Below are positions 1 through 7,080 of a stretch of DNA of 15,249 bases, piece by piece. The stretch lies in NCBI GenBank assembly GCA_003551325.1, contig PUMK01000307.1, forward strand, positions 1-15,249, in the 5' to 3' direction. The stretch comes from Candidatus Acetothermia bacterium (GTDB taxonomy: Bacteria; Bipolaricaulota; Bipolaricaulia; Bipolaricaulales; Bipolaricaulaceae). The position numbers were made by a program, and so were the translations under genes. The notes beneath the pieces were generated by a model. It was not told the DNA's origin and did no database searches. It saw only the letters and a program-made list of their open reading frames with translations. Positions within the stretch are counted from its first letter, which is position 1, and every line of letters starts with the position of its first letter.

Positions 1-60
1 ACGCGCGTGCTTGAGTTCCTGAAGACAGAGGAGGGGGGAGAGTTCGCGCCCCGGCGTTAG
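1..60 (+). CDS. C-terminal tail of an unidentified protein (partial)
   Basis: Frame 1 is open from the window edge to a TAG at 58-60 and encodes 19 residues ending in FAPRR, rich in charged residues (VLEFLKTEEGGEF). The composition looks like an ordinary soluble protein tail, and the following gene starts 76 nt later on the same strand, so this is probably the end of an upstream gene. The stretch is too short to assign a family or to exclude a chance open frame. Confidence 0.5.
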   Translation, partial: TRVLEFLKTEEGGEFAPRR

Positions 61-115
61 GCAACCGATTGCGCGCAGTCCGCCGACGGGCTCGCCGAGT
101 ATCGCGAAAGGCTCA

Positions 116-131
116 ACACCTAGGGAGGTGT
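116..131 (+). promoter_or_regulatory. Hairpin overlapping the ribosome binding site of the VOC gene
   Basis: ACACCT (116-121) and AGGTGT (126-131) are perfect reverse complements around the loop AGGG. The Shine-Dalgarno sequence of the gene at 137 (AGGGAGGTG, 122-130) makes up the loop and most of the right arm. If the hairpin forms in the mRNA it would mask the ribosome binding site. A six-pair stem this short could arise by chance. Confidence 0.4.
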
Positions 132-136
132 AGACG

Positions 137-514
137 ATGACCCAACACGTGGACGCACAGATCTCGTTCTTTCCTACAGGAGACCTTGATGGGACGACGG
201 CGTTCTACCAGGATGCACTTGGGCTGCCCATGGTGCTTGATCAAGGTGTGTGCAGGATCTTCAGGGCCACCGCCGGAGCCTTCATCGGGTTCTGCCAGAA
301 GGCTGCAGCCCCCACCGATCCCGAATCCATCATCACTTTGGTGACTGAAGACGTGGATGGCTGGGTGCATGCATTGCGGAACAAGGGAGTAGAGCCGGAA
401 CGCGGGCCGGAGTTCAACGCAAAATTCGACATCTACCACGCGTTCTATCGTGATCCCAATGGATACCTTGTCGAGATCCAGCGCTTCGAGGATCCACGGT
501 GGGATAAGGGCTGA
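137..514 (+). CDS. VOC superfamily (glyoxalase/bleomycin-resistance fold) protein
   Basis: This 125-residue protein has the length and pattern of a single VOC domain built from two beta-alpha-beta-beta-beta modules. Module 1 runs from about residue 7 with the helix TTAFYQDALGLP (20-31). Module 2 runs from about residue 64 (IITLVTEDVDGWVHALRNKG) to the signature FYRDPNGYLVEIQRF (103-117), where Glu113 is the usual C-terminal metal ligand. VOC proteins include glyoxalases, dioxygenases and antibiotic-binding proteins, and the substrate cannot be told from this sequence. The ATG follows a strong Shine-Dalgarno (AGGGAGGTG) with 6 nt spacing. It converges on the DUF3795 gene with a 12-nt gap. The family call is secure, the reaction unknown. 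Confidence 0.9.
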   Translation: MTQHVDAQISFFPTGDLDGTTAFYQDALGLPMVLDQGVCRIFRATAGAFIGFCQKAAAPTDPESIITLVTEDVDGWVHALRNKGVEPERGPEFNAKFDIYHAFYRDPNGYLVEIQRFEDPRWDKG

Positions 515-532
515 ACGTCCGTCCGATCAGCC
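509..532. terminator. Inverted repeat spanning two convergent stop codons
   Basis: GGCTGA (509-514) and TCAGCC (527-532) are perfect reverse complements with a 12-nt loop. Each arm contains the TGA stop of one of the two convergent genes, both of which end in Gly-stop. The symmetrical hairpin could act as a terminator in both directions, but there is no T-tract on either side, so it may simply reflect both genes ending GGC TGA. Confidence 0.3.
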
Positions 533-838
533 GTTCACCGAACTCCAGGCGGCCCGCTGCTCTTCGAGCCAGGCGTCCGTTCCGATCGCGCTACGCTTGC
601 GCAGTTCAGCGACATGCATACCTGCAGGGCACCCAGGACGGTCGTCCGGGACAAACGCGCAAAGCTCCTGGCAAGGAAACTCCGTACACAGCCCGCAGTG
701 CTCAATGTCACGGGCAAGGACACAGCGTACGAACGGACAATCCAAGTGCTGTAACGGAATACAACCCAGGCAACCGCTCCCGAAGTTCGGGCACTTACCG
801 CACCAATCGCCGCATGCCGCCGCCTCTCTATGATCCAC
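527..838 (-). CDS. DUF3795-type cysteine-rich protein
   Basis: This 103-residue protein carries 12 cysteines, at residues 9, 13, 16, 23, 26, 34, 39, 48, 51, 56, 60 and 70. The opening ACGDWCGKCPNF and the later HCGLCTEFPCQEL match DUF3795, a family of small putative metal- or Fe-S-binding proteins common in anaerobic bacteria and archaea; its biochemical role is not known. The C-terminal 30 residues are helical and cysteine-free. The start is taken as GTG at 838: an in-frame stop lies about 14 codons upstream and no ATG is available between. There is no convincing Shine-Dalgarno, and a promoter-like -10 lies only 6 nt upstream, so the message may be leaderless. Family confident, start moderately so. 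Confidence 0.8.
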   Translation of the reverse strand: MDHREAAACGDWCGKCPNFGSGCLGCIPLQHLDCPFVRCVLARDIEHCGLCTEFPCQELCAFVPDDRPGCPAGMHVAELRKRSAIGTDAWLEEQRAAWSSVNG

Positions 839-1062
839 GCGCCCAGGATAGTGCGGCTGACCCCCCGTTGTCTAGACATGTGACCTGCCATCGTTCGGGA
901 AGCCACACAACCAGCCACGGAAACGACCACGCATTCAGCTTTCCGGCACACCACGCCAGATCCCGTACATCAAGGAAGCTTGCCGCCGTGGGTTCCTGCC
1001 AACGGGCCTCCCACCGTGTACGCTTGTGGCAACCCTGCCGTATCTGGAGGAAGGAACCAACG
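839..1062. other. Divergent intergenic region, 224 nt
   Basis: This region separates the divergent DUF3795 and membrane-protein genes. It holds the weak minus-strand promoter candidate noted separately and, at its right end, the Shine-Dalgarno GGAGGAAGG (1047-1055) of the plus-strand gene. I see no convincing plus-strand -35/-10 pair and no repeat or RNA gene. Confidence 0.5.
845..874 (-). promoter_or_regulatory. Possible promoter of the DUF3795 gene
   Basis: On the minus strand TAGACA (869-874) and TATCCT (845-850) are separated by 18 nt, matching five of six and four of six consensus bases of a housekeeping promoter. Transcription would start at about the GTG codon at 838, giving a leaderless message. 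Weak evidence by eye only. Confidence 0.3.
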
Positions 1063-1560
1063 ATGAGCGAGAACTACCTTGCTAACCCGGGAACAGGCTG
1101 GTTCATAGCGCGCATGGGCGCGTGGGAGTGGACGGAGACCATCCTCAAGCTCGGCGCCATCGGCGTGGCGGTATGGGCCTTTGCGCTATCGCTGACCGAG
1201 GGGTTCGTGCCGTCCCTCGCCGCCAGGTTGCCGCAAGTGGTGGTCATGGGACTGGCCTCGCTGGGGATCCTTGCAGCGATCGGGGACCGCCTCCTCACCA
1301 AAGAGATCACCTCCATGGTGTTCGTCCTGCTCAACAACGTAGGGCACTGGGGGATGACGGCAGCCCTTGTGGGCGGTCTGGGCACAAGCACTCCTGTTGT
1401 GGCGTACTGCGCTGCCATGCTCGCCGGGGACCTCGTCAAGCTCAGCTTCTTCCTCCGCACAGGTCTGACCGTGCGCAGCGCACCCCGTGGTGCTGTGCTG
1501 GGCGCGACCGCGCTGTATACGGCGGCTTACCTGGCCGTGCTCATCCTCGAACTACGGTGA
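1063..1560 (+). CDS. Multi-pass membrane protein of unknown function
   Basis: The 165-residue product is very hydrophobic, with about five predicted membrane segments, near residues 26-46, 57-75, 84-103, 110-132 and 143-163. The short N-terminus (about 25 residues, with several Trp) is polar. Possible functional residues inside the membrane region include the NNVGHWG motif (91-97) and Asp123/Lys126. I do not recognise a family. The start at 1063 is chosen because a clear Shine-Dalgarno (GGAGGAAGG) lies 7 nt before that ATG; the frame is open further upstream to about 814, but that stretch does not look like protein. The gene stands alone on its strand and converges on the DUF1295 gene with a 12-nt gap. 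Confidence 0.75.
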   Translation: MSENYLANPGTGWFIARMGAWEWTETILKLGAIGVAVWAFALSLTEGFVPSLAARLPQVVVMGLASLGILAAIGDRLLTKEITSMVFVLLNNVGHWGMTAALVGGLGTSTPVVAYCAAMLAGDLVKLSFFLRTGLTVRSAPRGAVLGATALYTAAYLAVLILELR

Positions 1561-1572
1561 CCGAGGCATCGC

Positions 1573-2364
1573 TCACGTCCGTTCATCCGGTGGCGGTTTC
1601 TTCGGAAACCATGGAAAGAACGCGTTCGTCACGCGCGCATATGCCTCGAAGTCCGGCCGGCCGCGGTACTTCCGCTCCAGCATGGGTACACCGGAAACGA
1701 ACCTCAGAAGGTAGGTGATCATGAGCGGACTGATCACACCGGTCCATCCCCACGAAACCGGTGCGGCCATGACGGCCAATCCCCACCACATCATTGCCTC
1801 CCCAAAGTAGTTCGGATGGCGCGTGTACTTCCACAGTCCGCTCGTAAGCAGCTTCCCACGGTTCTTGCGTTCCCGCTTGAAAACACGCAGCTGTCGATCA
1901 CCCACCGCTTCGAAGAAGAACCCCACACCCCACAGGGCCAAGCCAAGCCCCTCCACAGGCCCAAAGCCGCCCCGCGGGGAGACCTGGGCCAAGAGGACAG
2001 GGTAGACGATGATCACCTGGAACAACGCCTGCAACATGAACACCTGGAAGAAAGCCCGCGGGACCACCCAGCGACCCCATTCTTTGCGCCACTGAGCATA
2101 CCGGAAGTCCTCCGGTTGTCCCCAATTGCGGCGGATGATGTGATAGCTCAGCCTCAAACCCCAGATCAGGACCAGCAACAGGACGATGATCGACCGGGCT
2201 GTGTAGTGCCCTGCGGAGAAGAAGGTGAACAAGCTGACAATCGCAAAACCTAGCCCCCAAGCAACGTCTACGAGAGAATTGTCCCGTCGCCACTGGGCGA
2301 TGAGGAACACGACGAAGAAATACCCGATCACCACCGCAACCGCATGCCCAATCAGCGTCCACAT
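1573..2364 (-). CDS. DUF1295 / steroid 5-alpha-reductase-like membrane protein
   Basis: The 263-residue protein has about six or seven hydrophobic segments and the typical DUF1295 arrangement: NSLVDVAWGLGF (29-40) after the first membrane helix, FEAVGDRQLRVFKRE (151-165), and the cytoplasmic signature LWKYTRHPNYFGE (177-189), followed by ERKYRGRPDFEAY near the C-terminus. The family is related to the C-terminal domain of steroid 5-alpha-reductases and isoprenylcysteine methyltransferases, and members reduce or modify lipid-like substrates. The actual substrate here is unknown. Length is usual for the family. ATG at 2364 is preceded by AGGGGGAG 3 nt upstream, and an extended -10 element lies just before it. 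Confidence 0.88.
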   Translation of the reverse strand: MWTLIGHAVAVVIGYFFVVFLIAQWRRDNSLVDVAWGLGFAIVSLFTFFSAGHYTARSIIVLLLVLIWGLRLSYHIIRRNWGQPEDFRYAQWRKEWGRWVVPRAFFQVFMLQALFQVIIVYPVLLAQVSPRGGFGPVEGLGLALWGVGFFFEAVGDRQLRVFKRERKNRGKLLTSGLWKYTRHPNYFGEAMMWWGLAVMAAPVSWGWTGVISPLMITYLLRFVSGVPMLERKYRGRPDFEAYARVTNAFFPWFPKKPPPDERT

Positions 2365-2384
2365 TCGCTCCCCCTTTCGGCTTG

Positions 2385-2393
2385 CTTATACCA
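2385..2393 (-). promoter_or_regulatory. Extended -10 promoter of the DUF1295 gene
   Basis: The minus strand reads TGGTATAAG, a good extended -10 (TGnTATAAT) with five of six hexamer matches. No good -35 is visible at 16-18 nt, which is typical of extended -10 promoters. The predicted start near 2378 leaves a leader of about 14 nt that just contains the Shine-Dalgarno. Confidence 0.5.
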
Positions 2394-2541
2394 TGCCGCA
2401 CGCCATCTACATCCCACCATGGACCACCATCCATGATGACCCCAAGAGCACACCCCCCGCAACCGTGGTCCCGCAACGATTTCGCCAGGTGCATCCTTGT
2501 CGATACCATGGTCTTCGTTGTTGGAAGGTAGGTGCAGCCCG

Positions 2542-3159
2542 ATGGACAGTGTTCCGACGGTCAGGGAGAGCAACATCCAGCGTGTGGGAGCCGATGCATT
2601 GGCGGCGTACGCGGCCGTGCCGATCCGCTTCTCCGTGCGCGCCGTGTTGAGCCTTGAGCTCGTGGATGCCGGACTGGGCGGGCTTCGTCTTGTGGAAGTA
2701 CCCGTTCGGGAACCCTATGAGCGAGACTTCGATCTCACCTGCGGCGAAGACACCGGCCCGCGAAGCTGGCCCGCCGATTTCGACGTCGCGCCATGGGGCA
2801 TCTTCCTCGCACGCTGTAGAGGACAACCGGTGGGCGGCGTGACTGTCGCCTGGCACACCCCCGAGATGCGTATGCTGGAGAGGCGGGAGGATCTCGCGAC
2901 AGTCTGGGACATCCGCGTGATACCCGAACTCCGAGGACGTGGGCTGGGACGTCGCCTTTTCCAGACAGCCGTGGAGTGGGCCCGCTCCCAGGGAGCCTTG
3001 CAGATCAGCGTCGAGACACAGAACACCAACATAGCCGCCTGCCGTTTCTATGCGCGCATGGGATGCGCGCTGGGTCGCGTTCACCGGTTTGCCTACGTGG
3101 GCTACCCAGATGCCGCGGGAGAGATCATGCTGGTGTGGTACCGCGACCTCACGCCCTAG
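2542..3159 (+). CDS. GNAT family N-acetyltransferase
   Basis: The 205-residue product carries the acetyl-CoA-binding motif A of GNAT enzymes, IRVIPELRGRGLGRRLFQ (124-141), with the pyrophosphate loop RGRGLG. Motif B follows at about 155-175 (ISVETQNTNIAACRFYARMG), where Asn163 and Tyr170 are typical positions. It transfers an acetyl group from acetyl-CoA to an amine; the acceptor (protein N-terminus, small molecule or other) is not predictable. The N-terminal 80 residues are divergent. ATG at 2542 is preferred over a TTG at 2497 because a purine-rich GGAAGGTAGG lies just upstream. It ends 13 nt before the end of the convergent DhaL-DegV gene. Confidence 0.85.
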   Translation: MDSVPTVRESNIQRVGADALAAYAAVPIRFSVRAVLSLELVDAGLGGLRLVEVPVREPYERDFDLTCGEDTGPRSWPADFDVAPWGIFLARCRGQPVGGVTVAWHTPEMRMLERREDLATVWDIRVIPELRGRGLGRRLFQTAVEWARSQGALQISVETQNTNIAACRFYARMGCALGRVHRFAYVGYPDAAGEIMLVWYRDLTP

Positions 3160-3172
3160 TCAGGCACGCGGC

Positions 3173-4972
3173 TCATGGGCTTCTCTCACCCTGCAGTACG
3201 GCCACTGCCACCGCTCCACGCCCTGCGTTCAACGCAACGATCGGCGAAATCTCGGTGACATAAGCGGGCGGCGAACCCAGAAGCGACGTCAGGCGGCGCT
3301 TGTACTCCTCGGCCTTACCGGGTGCGTCGGCGTGTACGATGCAGTACTTGTCGATGGGGGCTTCGGCGTGAAGCTTGGCCACGGTGGCCATGATCTTCTT
3401 CGTGTTCGCCCGGCGGCTGAACGCTTTGCCGTAGGCAATGCCCTTGCCTTGCGCGTCAAGGGAGACGATCGGCTTCAGGTTGAGCACCTTGCCCAGCCTA
3501 CCCTTGAGCGGGCTCACGCGGCCTCCTCGGACCATGTACTCGAAGGTGGCCACGCTCACAAAGATGCGCGTGCGGGGGATCCACTCCTGCACAAGCTTCA
3601 CCAGCTCATCATGGGTTGCTCCCGACTCAAGGGCCTCGGCAGCCTTGAGCACCAGCAGACCCTGAGCCGCCGAGTTCAGACGCGTGTCAACCACCGTAAT
3701 GCGCTCGGAAGCGTCACCAAGACGCTCGGACGCCTGGCTGAGGGTTTGGTGGGTACCGCTGATCTTACTGGAGACGGAAAGCACGATAGCGGAGGCGTAG
3801 TGATCCGCGAGAAAACTCAACCATTCCTCGGCCTGCTGTGCCGTGGGTTGAGAGGATGTCGGATACTCCTTGACCTCTTCGAGCAGACCGAACAACTGGT
3901 CCGGCACCAGGGTGACCCGATCGAGGAACGGGCTTCCATCGACGATCACCTGCAGCGGGAGAAGGTGCACTTGATGGTGGTCCAGGAGCTCGCCGGGGAT
4001 GTCGGCGATGGAGTCGGTAGCCAGAGCAACCGGAAACCGCCTGCGGTAAAGCGCGTCCTGCTGGCGCATCATGTCGTCGACCTTCTGCTGGAGGAATGTC
4101 CCGTAGCTGCGGAGCGCTGTGAACACCCGCTCCGGGTGGTCCGTGTGCACATGGAAGCGCATCCGTTCGGCGTCTCCTGCTACGATCACGGAGTTGCCGA
4201 ACCGCTCAAGGAACGCACGGACATCAGCGAGCGGCATCTCCATTTCCGAAAGGTAGCCCTCACAGCAAAAGCGAGCCGTCAACTCTGTTGACACCCCGCC
4301 CTCCACGGGCGCCGCCTCCAGTCGAACGTTCTCGCGTTGCTTCAGTGCGGCGCGTAGTCGACCGCCCTGCATCATCTTGGCGATGCCCTCCAGGAAGTGC
4401 ACAAACCCCTGGGCACCGGAGTCGACGACCGATGCGCGACGGAGCACGTCGAGCTGCTGAGGCGTCCTTCGCAAGCTCTCCCGGGCATGCTCCAGCGAGC
4501 GGGCCAGCACATCGGCAAAGTCCCTGCTCGTGCGGCACAGCTCCTGGAACGCATCCGCCCACGCCTGCATCACGGTCAGCATCGTGCCTTCCACCGGCCG
4601 GGCAACGGCCTTGTAGGCGTACGGCACCGCGCGGGCCAGCGACGCACCGAACGCGGGCGCCGTGACACATGTCTGGTCCCTGAATTCAGCAGCGAGACCG
4701 TTGAAGAACTGCGCCAGGATCATGCCCGAATTGCCTCGAGCTCCAGCAAGGGAAGCTCGGGCGATGGACCGGAAGGTGTTGTGAAGCCCTGGCGCGGGCT
4801 GGACCTCATCGAGGATGTGGTTCAGGGTAAGGGCCATGTTGCTGCCGGTGTCACCGTCCGCCACAGGAAACACGTTGATCCGGTTGAGTTCTTCCCTGTT
4901 TCGAGCAACCTCCTGGGCGCCCGCCAGAAAAGCATAGTATGCACGCCGTCCGTCCACGTAGCGTACCTTCAC
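3173..4972 (-). CDS. DhaL (DAK2)-DegV fusion, fatty-acid-kinase-like
   Basis: This 599-residue protein joins both halves of a bacterial fatty acid kinase. Residues 1 to about 205 are a DhaL/DAK2 kinase domain with NVFPVADGDTGSNM (33-46) and GARGNSGMILAQFF (77-90), which bind Mg-ATP. Residues 230-305 match the FakA middle domain (CCEGY, RFHVHTDHP at 272-280). Residues 313-599 are a DegV/FakB domain with ATDSIADIP (318-326), PTSSQPT (371-377) and SKISGT (402-407), which binds the fatty acyl chain. In Firmicutes the two are separate proteins and phosphorylate fatty acids for phospholipid synthesis. The usual DegV C-terminal His-Thr-Gly motif reads Asn-Ala-Gly (582-584). Start GTG 4972 follows GGAGGT by 6 nt and puts M1 where homologues begin; ATG 5014 lacks a good site. 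Confidence 0.88.
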   Translation of the reverse strand: MKVRYVDGRRAYYAFLAGAQEVARNREELNRINVFPVADGDTGSNMALTLNHILDEVQPAPGLHNTFRSIARASLAGARGNSGMILAQFFNGLAAEFRDQTCVTAPAFGASLARAVPYAYKAVARPVEGTMLTVMQAWADAFQELCRTSRDFADVLARSLEHARESLRRTPQQLDVLRRASVVDSGAQGFVHFLEGIAKMMQGGRLRAALKQRENVRLEAAPVEGGVSTELTARFCCEGYLSEMEMPLADVRAFLERFGNSVIVAGDAERMRFHVHTDHPERVFTALRSYGTFLQQKVDDMMRQQDALYRRRFPVALATDSIADIPGELLDHHQVHLLPLQVIVDGSPFLDRVTLVPDQLFGLLEEVKEYPTSSQPTAQQAEEWLSFLADHYASAIVLSVSSKISGTHQTLSQASERLGDASERITVVDTRLNSAAQGLLVLKAAEALESGATHDELVKLVQEWIPRTRIFVSVATFEYMVRGGRVSPLKGRLGKVLNLKPIVSLDAQGKGIAYGKAFSRRANTKKIMATVAKLHAEAPIDKYCIVHADAPGKAEEYKRRLTSLLGSPPAYVTEISPIVALNAGRGAVAVAVLQGERSP

Positions 4973-4978
4973 GTTGCG

Positions 4979-4984
4979 ACCTCC
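4979..4984 (-). promoter_or_regulatory. Shine-Dalgarno fixing the DhaL-DegV start at GTG 4972
   Basis: The minus strand reads GGAGGT followed by 6 nt and then GTG. This is the ideal spacing and the strongest ribosome site in the area, and it supports GTG 4972 over ATG 5014. Confidence 0.65.
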
Positions 4985-5002
4985 GGGCTTGCTACTTTTC
5001 CG

Positions 5003-5008
5003 ATTATC
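5003..5008 (-). promoter_or_regulatory. -10-like element upstream of the DhaL-DegV gene
   Basis: The minus strand reads GATAAT, five of six matches to the -10 consensus, with only a poor -35 (GTGAAC at 16 nt). Transcription would begin near 4996, between ATG 5014 and GTG 4972, so such a message could use only the GTG. The gene may also be read through from the AOR-MoaD genes. Confidence 0.35.
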
Positions 5009-5080
5009 CTCCATCGTAGCCCCGGTTCACACCCGCCGCGAGGCCCATCATGGGGGACAGGTCACAGCCTCCATGAAGCG

Positions 5081-5326
5081 TCATCCCCCGGCGATCGGCG
5101 GGAACACAGCAACCGTGTCACCCTCCTTCAACGCGTCGTCGCCTTCCTTCCTCACCCCGTTGACGAACACCTGCTTGACCTGGTCCGCACGAATCGCCAG
5201 AGCATCCATCAGCTCGTCAATCGTGGCACCTTCACGCAGCTCCAACCTGATTGGCTCTGAGCTTCGCTCAGCCCGAGGATCGTACCTCCTCAGCGTAGCG
5301 AACAGCTTGACCTCAACCTCGGGCAT
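5081..5326 (-). CDS. MoaD/ThiS-like ubiquitin-fold sulfur carrier
   Basis: The 81-residue protein has the beta-grasp pattern of MoaD/ThiS: a first strand VEVKLFATLRRY (4-15), then GATIDELMDALA (33-44), VFVNGVRK (53-60), the loop GDDALKEGDTVAVFPPIAGG, and the C-terminal Gly-Gly (80-81) that is thiocarboxylated by an E1-like enzyme. MoaD supplies sulfur for the pterin dithiolene of molybdenum and tungsten cofactors. It starts 8 nt after the stop of the AOR gene, and its Shine-Dalgarno-like GAGG lies at the AOR 3' end, so the two are almost certainly co-transcribed. This pairing is common for AOR-family genes and suggests a dedicated role in the tungstopterin cofactor. It could be a general MoaD. 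Confidence 0.88.
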   Translation of the reverse strand: MPEVEVKLFATLRRYDPRAERSSEPIRLELREGATIDELMDALAIRADQVKQVFVNGVRKEGDDALKEGDTVAVFPPIAGG

Positions 5327-5334
5327 TGTCAGCC

Positions 5335-7080
5335 TCAGCGGGCGAACACGCTGTCCAGTTCTTGGTCCGTCACATCGAACACACCATTGTGCGGCGGAAG
5401 CTTCTCGTGGCGCATGAACTCCGGTGGGCGGTCGTGCGCTGACGTCAGCCCGGCCCGCTCGTTAAACGCCCTCTCCAGCGAAAGGGTCTCCATACCGAGG
5501 CTCACGAGGTCGTCGGCTGTCCACTCGGTGCCCAGGACACCGTTGACCGTGTCCACCATACCGGCCATAGCCTCCGGGAAGTCAAGCAGCGCAAAGGTAG
5601 TGAACAGGCAGTAACCGCTGCTGTCGACGAACGCTGTCGTCGCCTGGAAGGCGCGCGACATCTCAGCCTTTCCGTCGGTATCCAGTGGATCCGCCTTGCC
5701 GCCAACCGCCAGAATCTCCGGGGCGATCGTGTAACCCGCCGTGTGATCCGCCCCCATGGGGCTCGTCATGTAGGTGATCCCGATACCCTTCACGGCGCGC
5801 GGCTCGTAAGCAGGCATGCCCTGCCGTTTGGCAACCGGAACCCGCGTGACACCATAGGCACGACCCGTGAAGTCGGCCCCCTGCCCCAGAATGCGCCCCA
5901 GGGGTGTTGCAGCACCGATCTCCTCGATGAGGCGGATCGCCCCGTCACCGTCACCGAACTCCGCCAAGCCCGCCTCCATGGCCACACCCAGCGTCACACC
6001 GGTCTCGATCGTGTCGATCCCAAAGGCGTTGCACAAGCGGATCATCTCCGCGATCTTGTCCAGATCGTCAATACCAAGGTTAGCACCCAGTGCCCAGTTG
6101 GACTCGTATTCGATCGCCGAGGCCTGCTCGGTACCGTCCTCCCGGGCATAGACATTGGAACAGCGGATGACACAACCCGGATGACACGCATGCCCCATCG
6201 TGCCCGCACCCCCGCGGCGCTTCACCGTCTCGGCAAGCGTCTCACCGCTGGTGTTGGAAGCCCCTTCAAAACGCCCGGCGCTGAAGTTGCGTGTTGGGAG
6301 CCCTCCCACCTCGTTGAGGATGTTGATCAACACCGACGTCCCGTAACTGCTCAGAGCGCCACCCGGCTTCGTCACGTCGTGGTTGCGCAATCCCTCGACG
6401 AGCTTCCGTTGCCCCGACTTGAAGCGTTCTTCGTCGTGCAACGCCACACCGGGAGCACCCGTGGCGTCCACGATGACGAATTTCAGACGCTTGCTGCCCA
6501 TCACCGCGCCAAGGCCCCCTCGGCCGGCATAGCGAGAGGCCCGTCCTTCCTTGTCGTTGAAGCACACCCCCGCTGACGCCATACGTTTCTCCCCCGCAGG
6601 CCCGTTGGCAATCAGCCCCTTGTCCGATCCGCGGTCGGCGAACACCTTCTTGAAGGCTTCGTCAAGACCCATGCCCTCGTACCCGTTCACAGGCACCAAG
6701 GCGCCCCCTTGCATGTCGACCTCAAGGGCAAACCACTGTCCGTCGTCCTGGGGCTGCCCCTCGACAACGATGGCCTTGTAGCCCATCCGGCCAAGCTGCT
6801 GAGCAACCGGGGTACCGGCGTTGGATTCCTTGATCCCCCCGGTAAGGGGGGACTTCCCGCCGACCGAGATCCGCCCTGATGAAGGGGCCGATGTTCCGGA
6901 AACGACCCCTGGGGCGATCACGAGCTTGTTGCTGGGTCCCAGCGGGTGGCATGTCGGCTCGACCTCGTCCGCAATCAGGCGTGAAGTGAGGCTCCGACCT
7001 CCCAACGTTGCGTAGGCCTCGGGAACCTCCTCTACCTTGACGGAGAGGTCCGTCATGTTGACACGCAGCATTCTCGGCAT
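5335..7080 (-). CDS. Aldehyde:ferredoxin oxidoreductase family (tungstopterin) protein
   Basis: This 581-residue protein is full length for AOR-family enzymes, which oxidise aldehydes to carboxylates at a bis-tungstopterin centre and pass electrons through a 4Fe-4S cluster to ferredoxin. The N-terminal domain has LGGRSLTSRLI (26-36), GVVSGTSAPSSGR (58-70) and GGKSPLTGG (74-82), and the pterin-binding signature SRYAGRGGLGAVMGSKRLK (182-200) follows. Cluster cysteines appear at 299, 303 and 307 (ACHPGCVIRC) and 491 (GYCLFTTF), and a second conserved block is VKGIGITYMTSPMGADHT (430-447). The first spacing is CX3C, not the CX2C of the Pyrococcus enzyme. The substrate cannot be predicted. A good Shine-Dalgarno (GAGGAGGG) precedes ATG 7080. 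The MoaD-like gene follows 8 nt after the stop. Confidence 0.92.
   Translation of the reverse strand: MPRMLRVNMTDLSVKVEEVPEAYATLGGRSLTSRLIADEVEPTCHPLGPSNKLVIAPGVVSGTSAPSSGRISVGGKSPLTGGIKESNAGTPVAQQLGRMGYKAIVVEGQPQDDGQWFALEVDMQGGALVPVNGYEGMGLDEAFKKVFADRGSDKGLIANGPAGEKRMASAGVCFNDKEGRASRYAGRGGLGAVMGSKRLKFVIVDATGAPGVALHDEERFKSGQRKLVEGLRNHDVTKPGGALSSYGTSVLINILNEVGGLPTRNFSAGRFEGASNTSGETLAETVKRRGGAGTMGHACHPGCVIRCSNVYAREDGTEQASAIEYESNWALGANLGIDDLDKIAEMIRLCNAFGIDTIETGVTLGVAMEAGLAEFGDGDGAIRLIEEIGAATPLGRILGQGADFTGRAYGVTRVPVAKRQGMPAYEPRAVKGIGITYMTSPMGADHTAGYTIAPEILAVGGKADPLDTDGKAEMSRAFQATTAFVDSSGYCLFTTFALLDFPEAMAGMVDTVNGVLGTEWTADDLVSLGMETLSLERAFNERAGLTSAHDRPPEFMRHEKLPPHNGVFDVTDQELDSVFAR

Noticed and set aside
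814..1062. N-terminal extension of the membrane protein back to 814
   Set aside because: The translated stretch is polar, His/Arg-rich and overlaps the divergent gene, while a strong Shine-Dalgarno marks ATG 1063.
3050..4291. 413-codon plus-strand open frame
   Set aside because: It lies antisense to the well-supported DhaL-DegV gene and reads as non-protein-like composition, so it is a GC-driven shadow.
5743..6576. 277-codon plus-strand open frame
   Set aside because: Antisense to the conserved AOR gene, His/Arg/Thr-rich and without a family resemblance.
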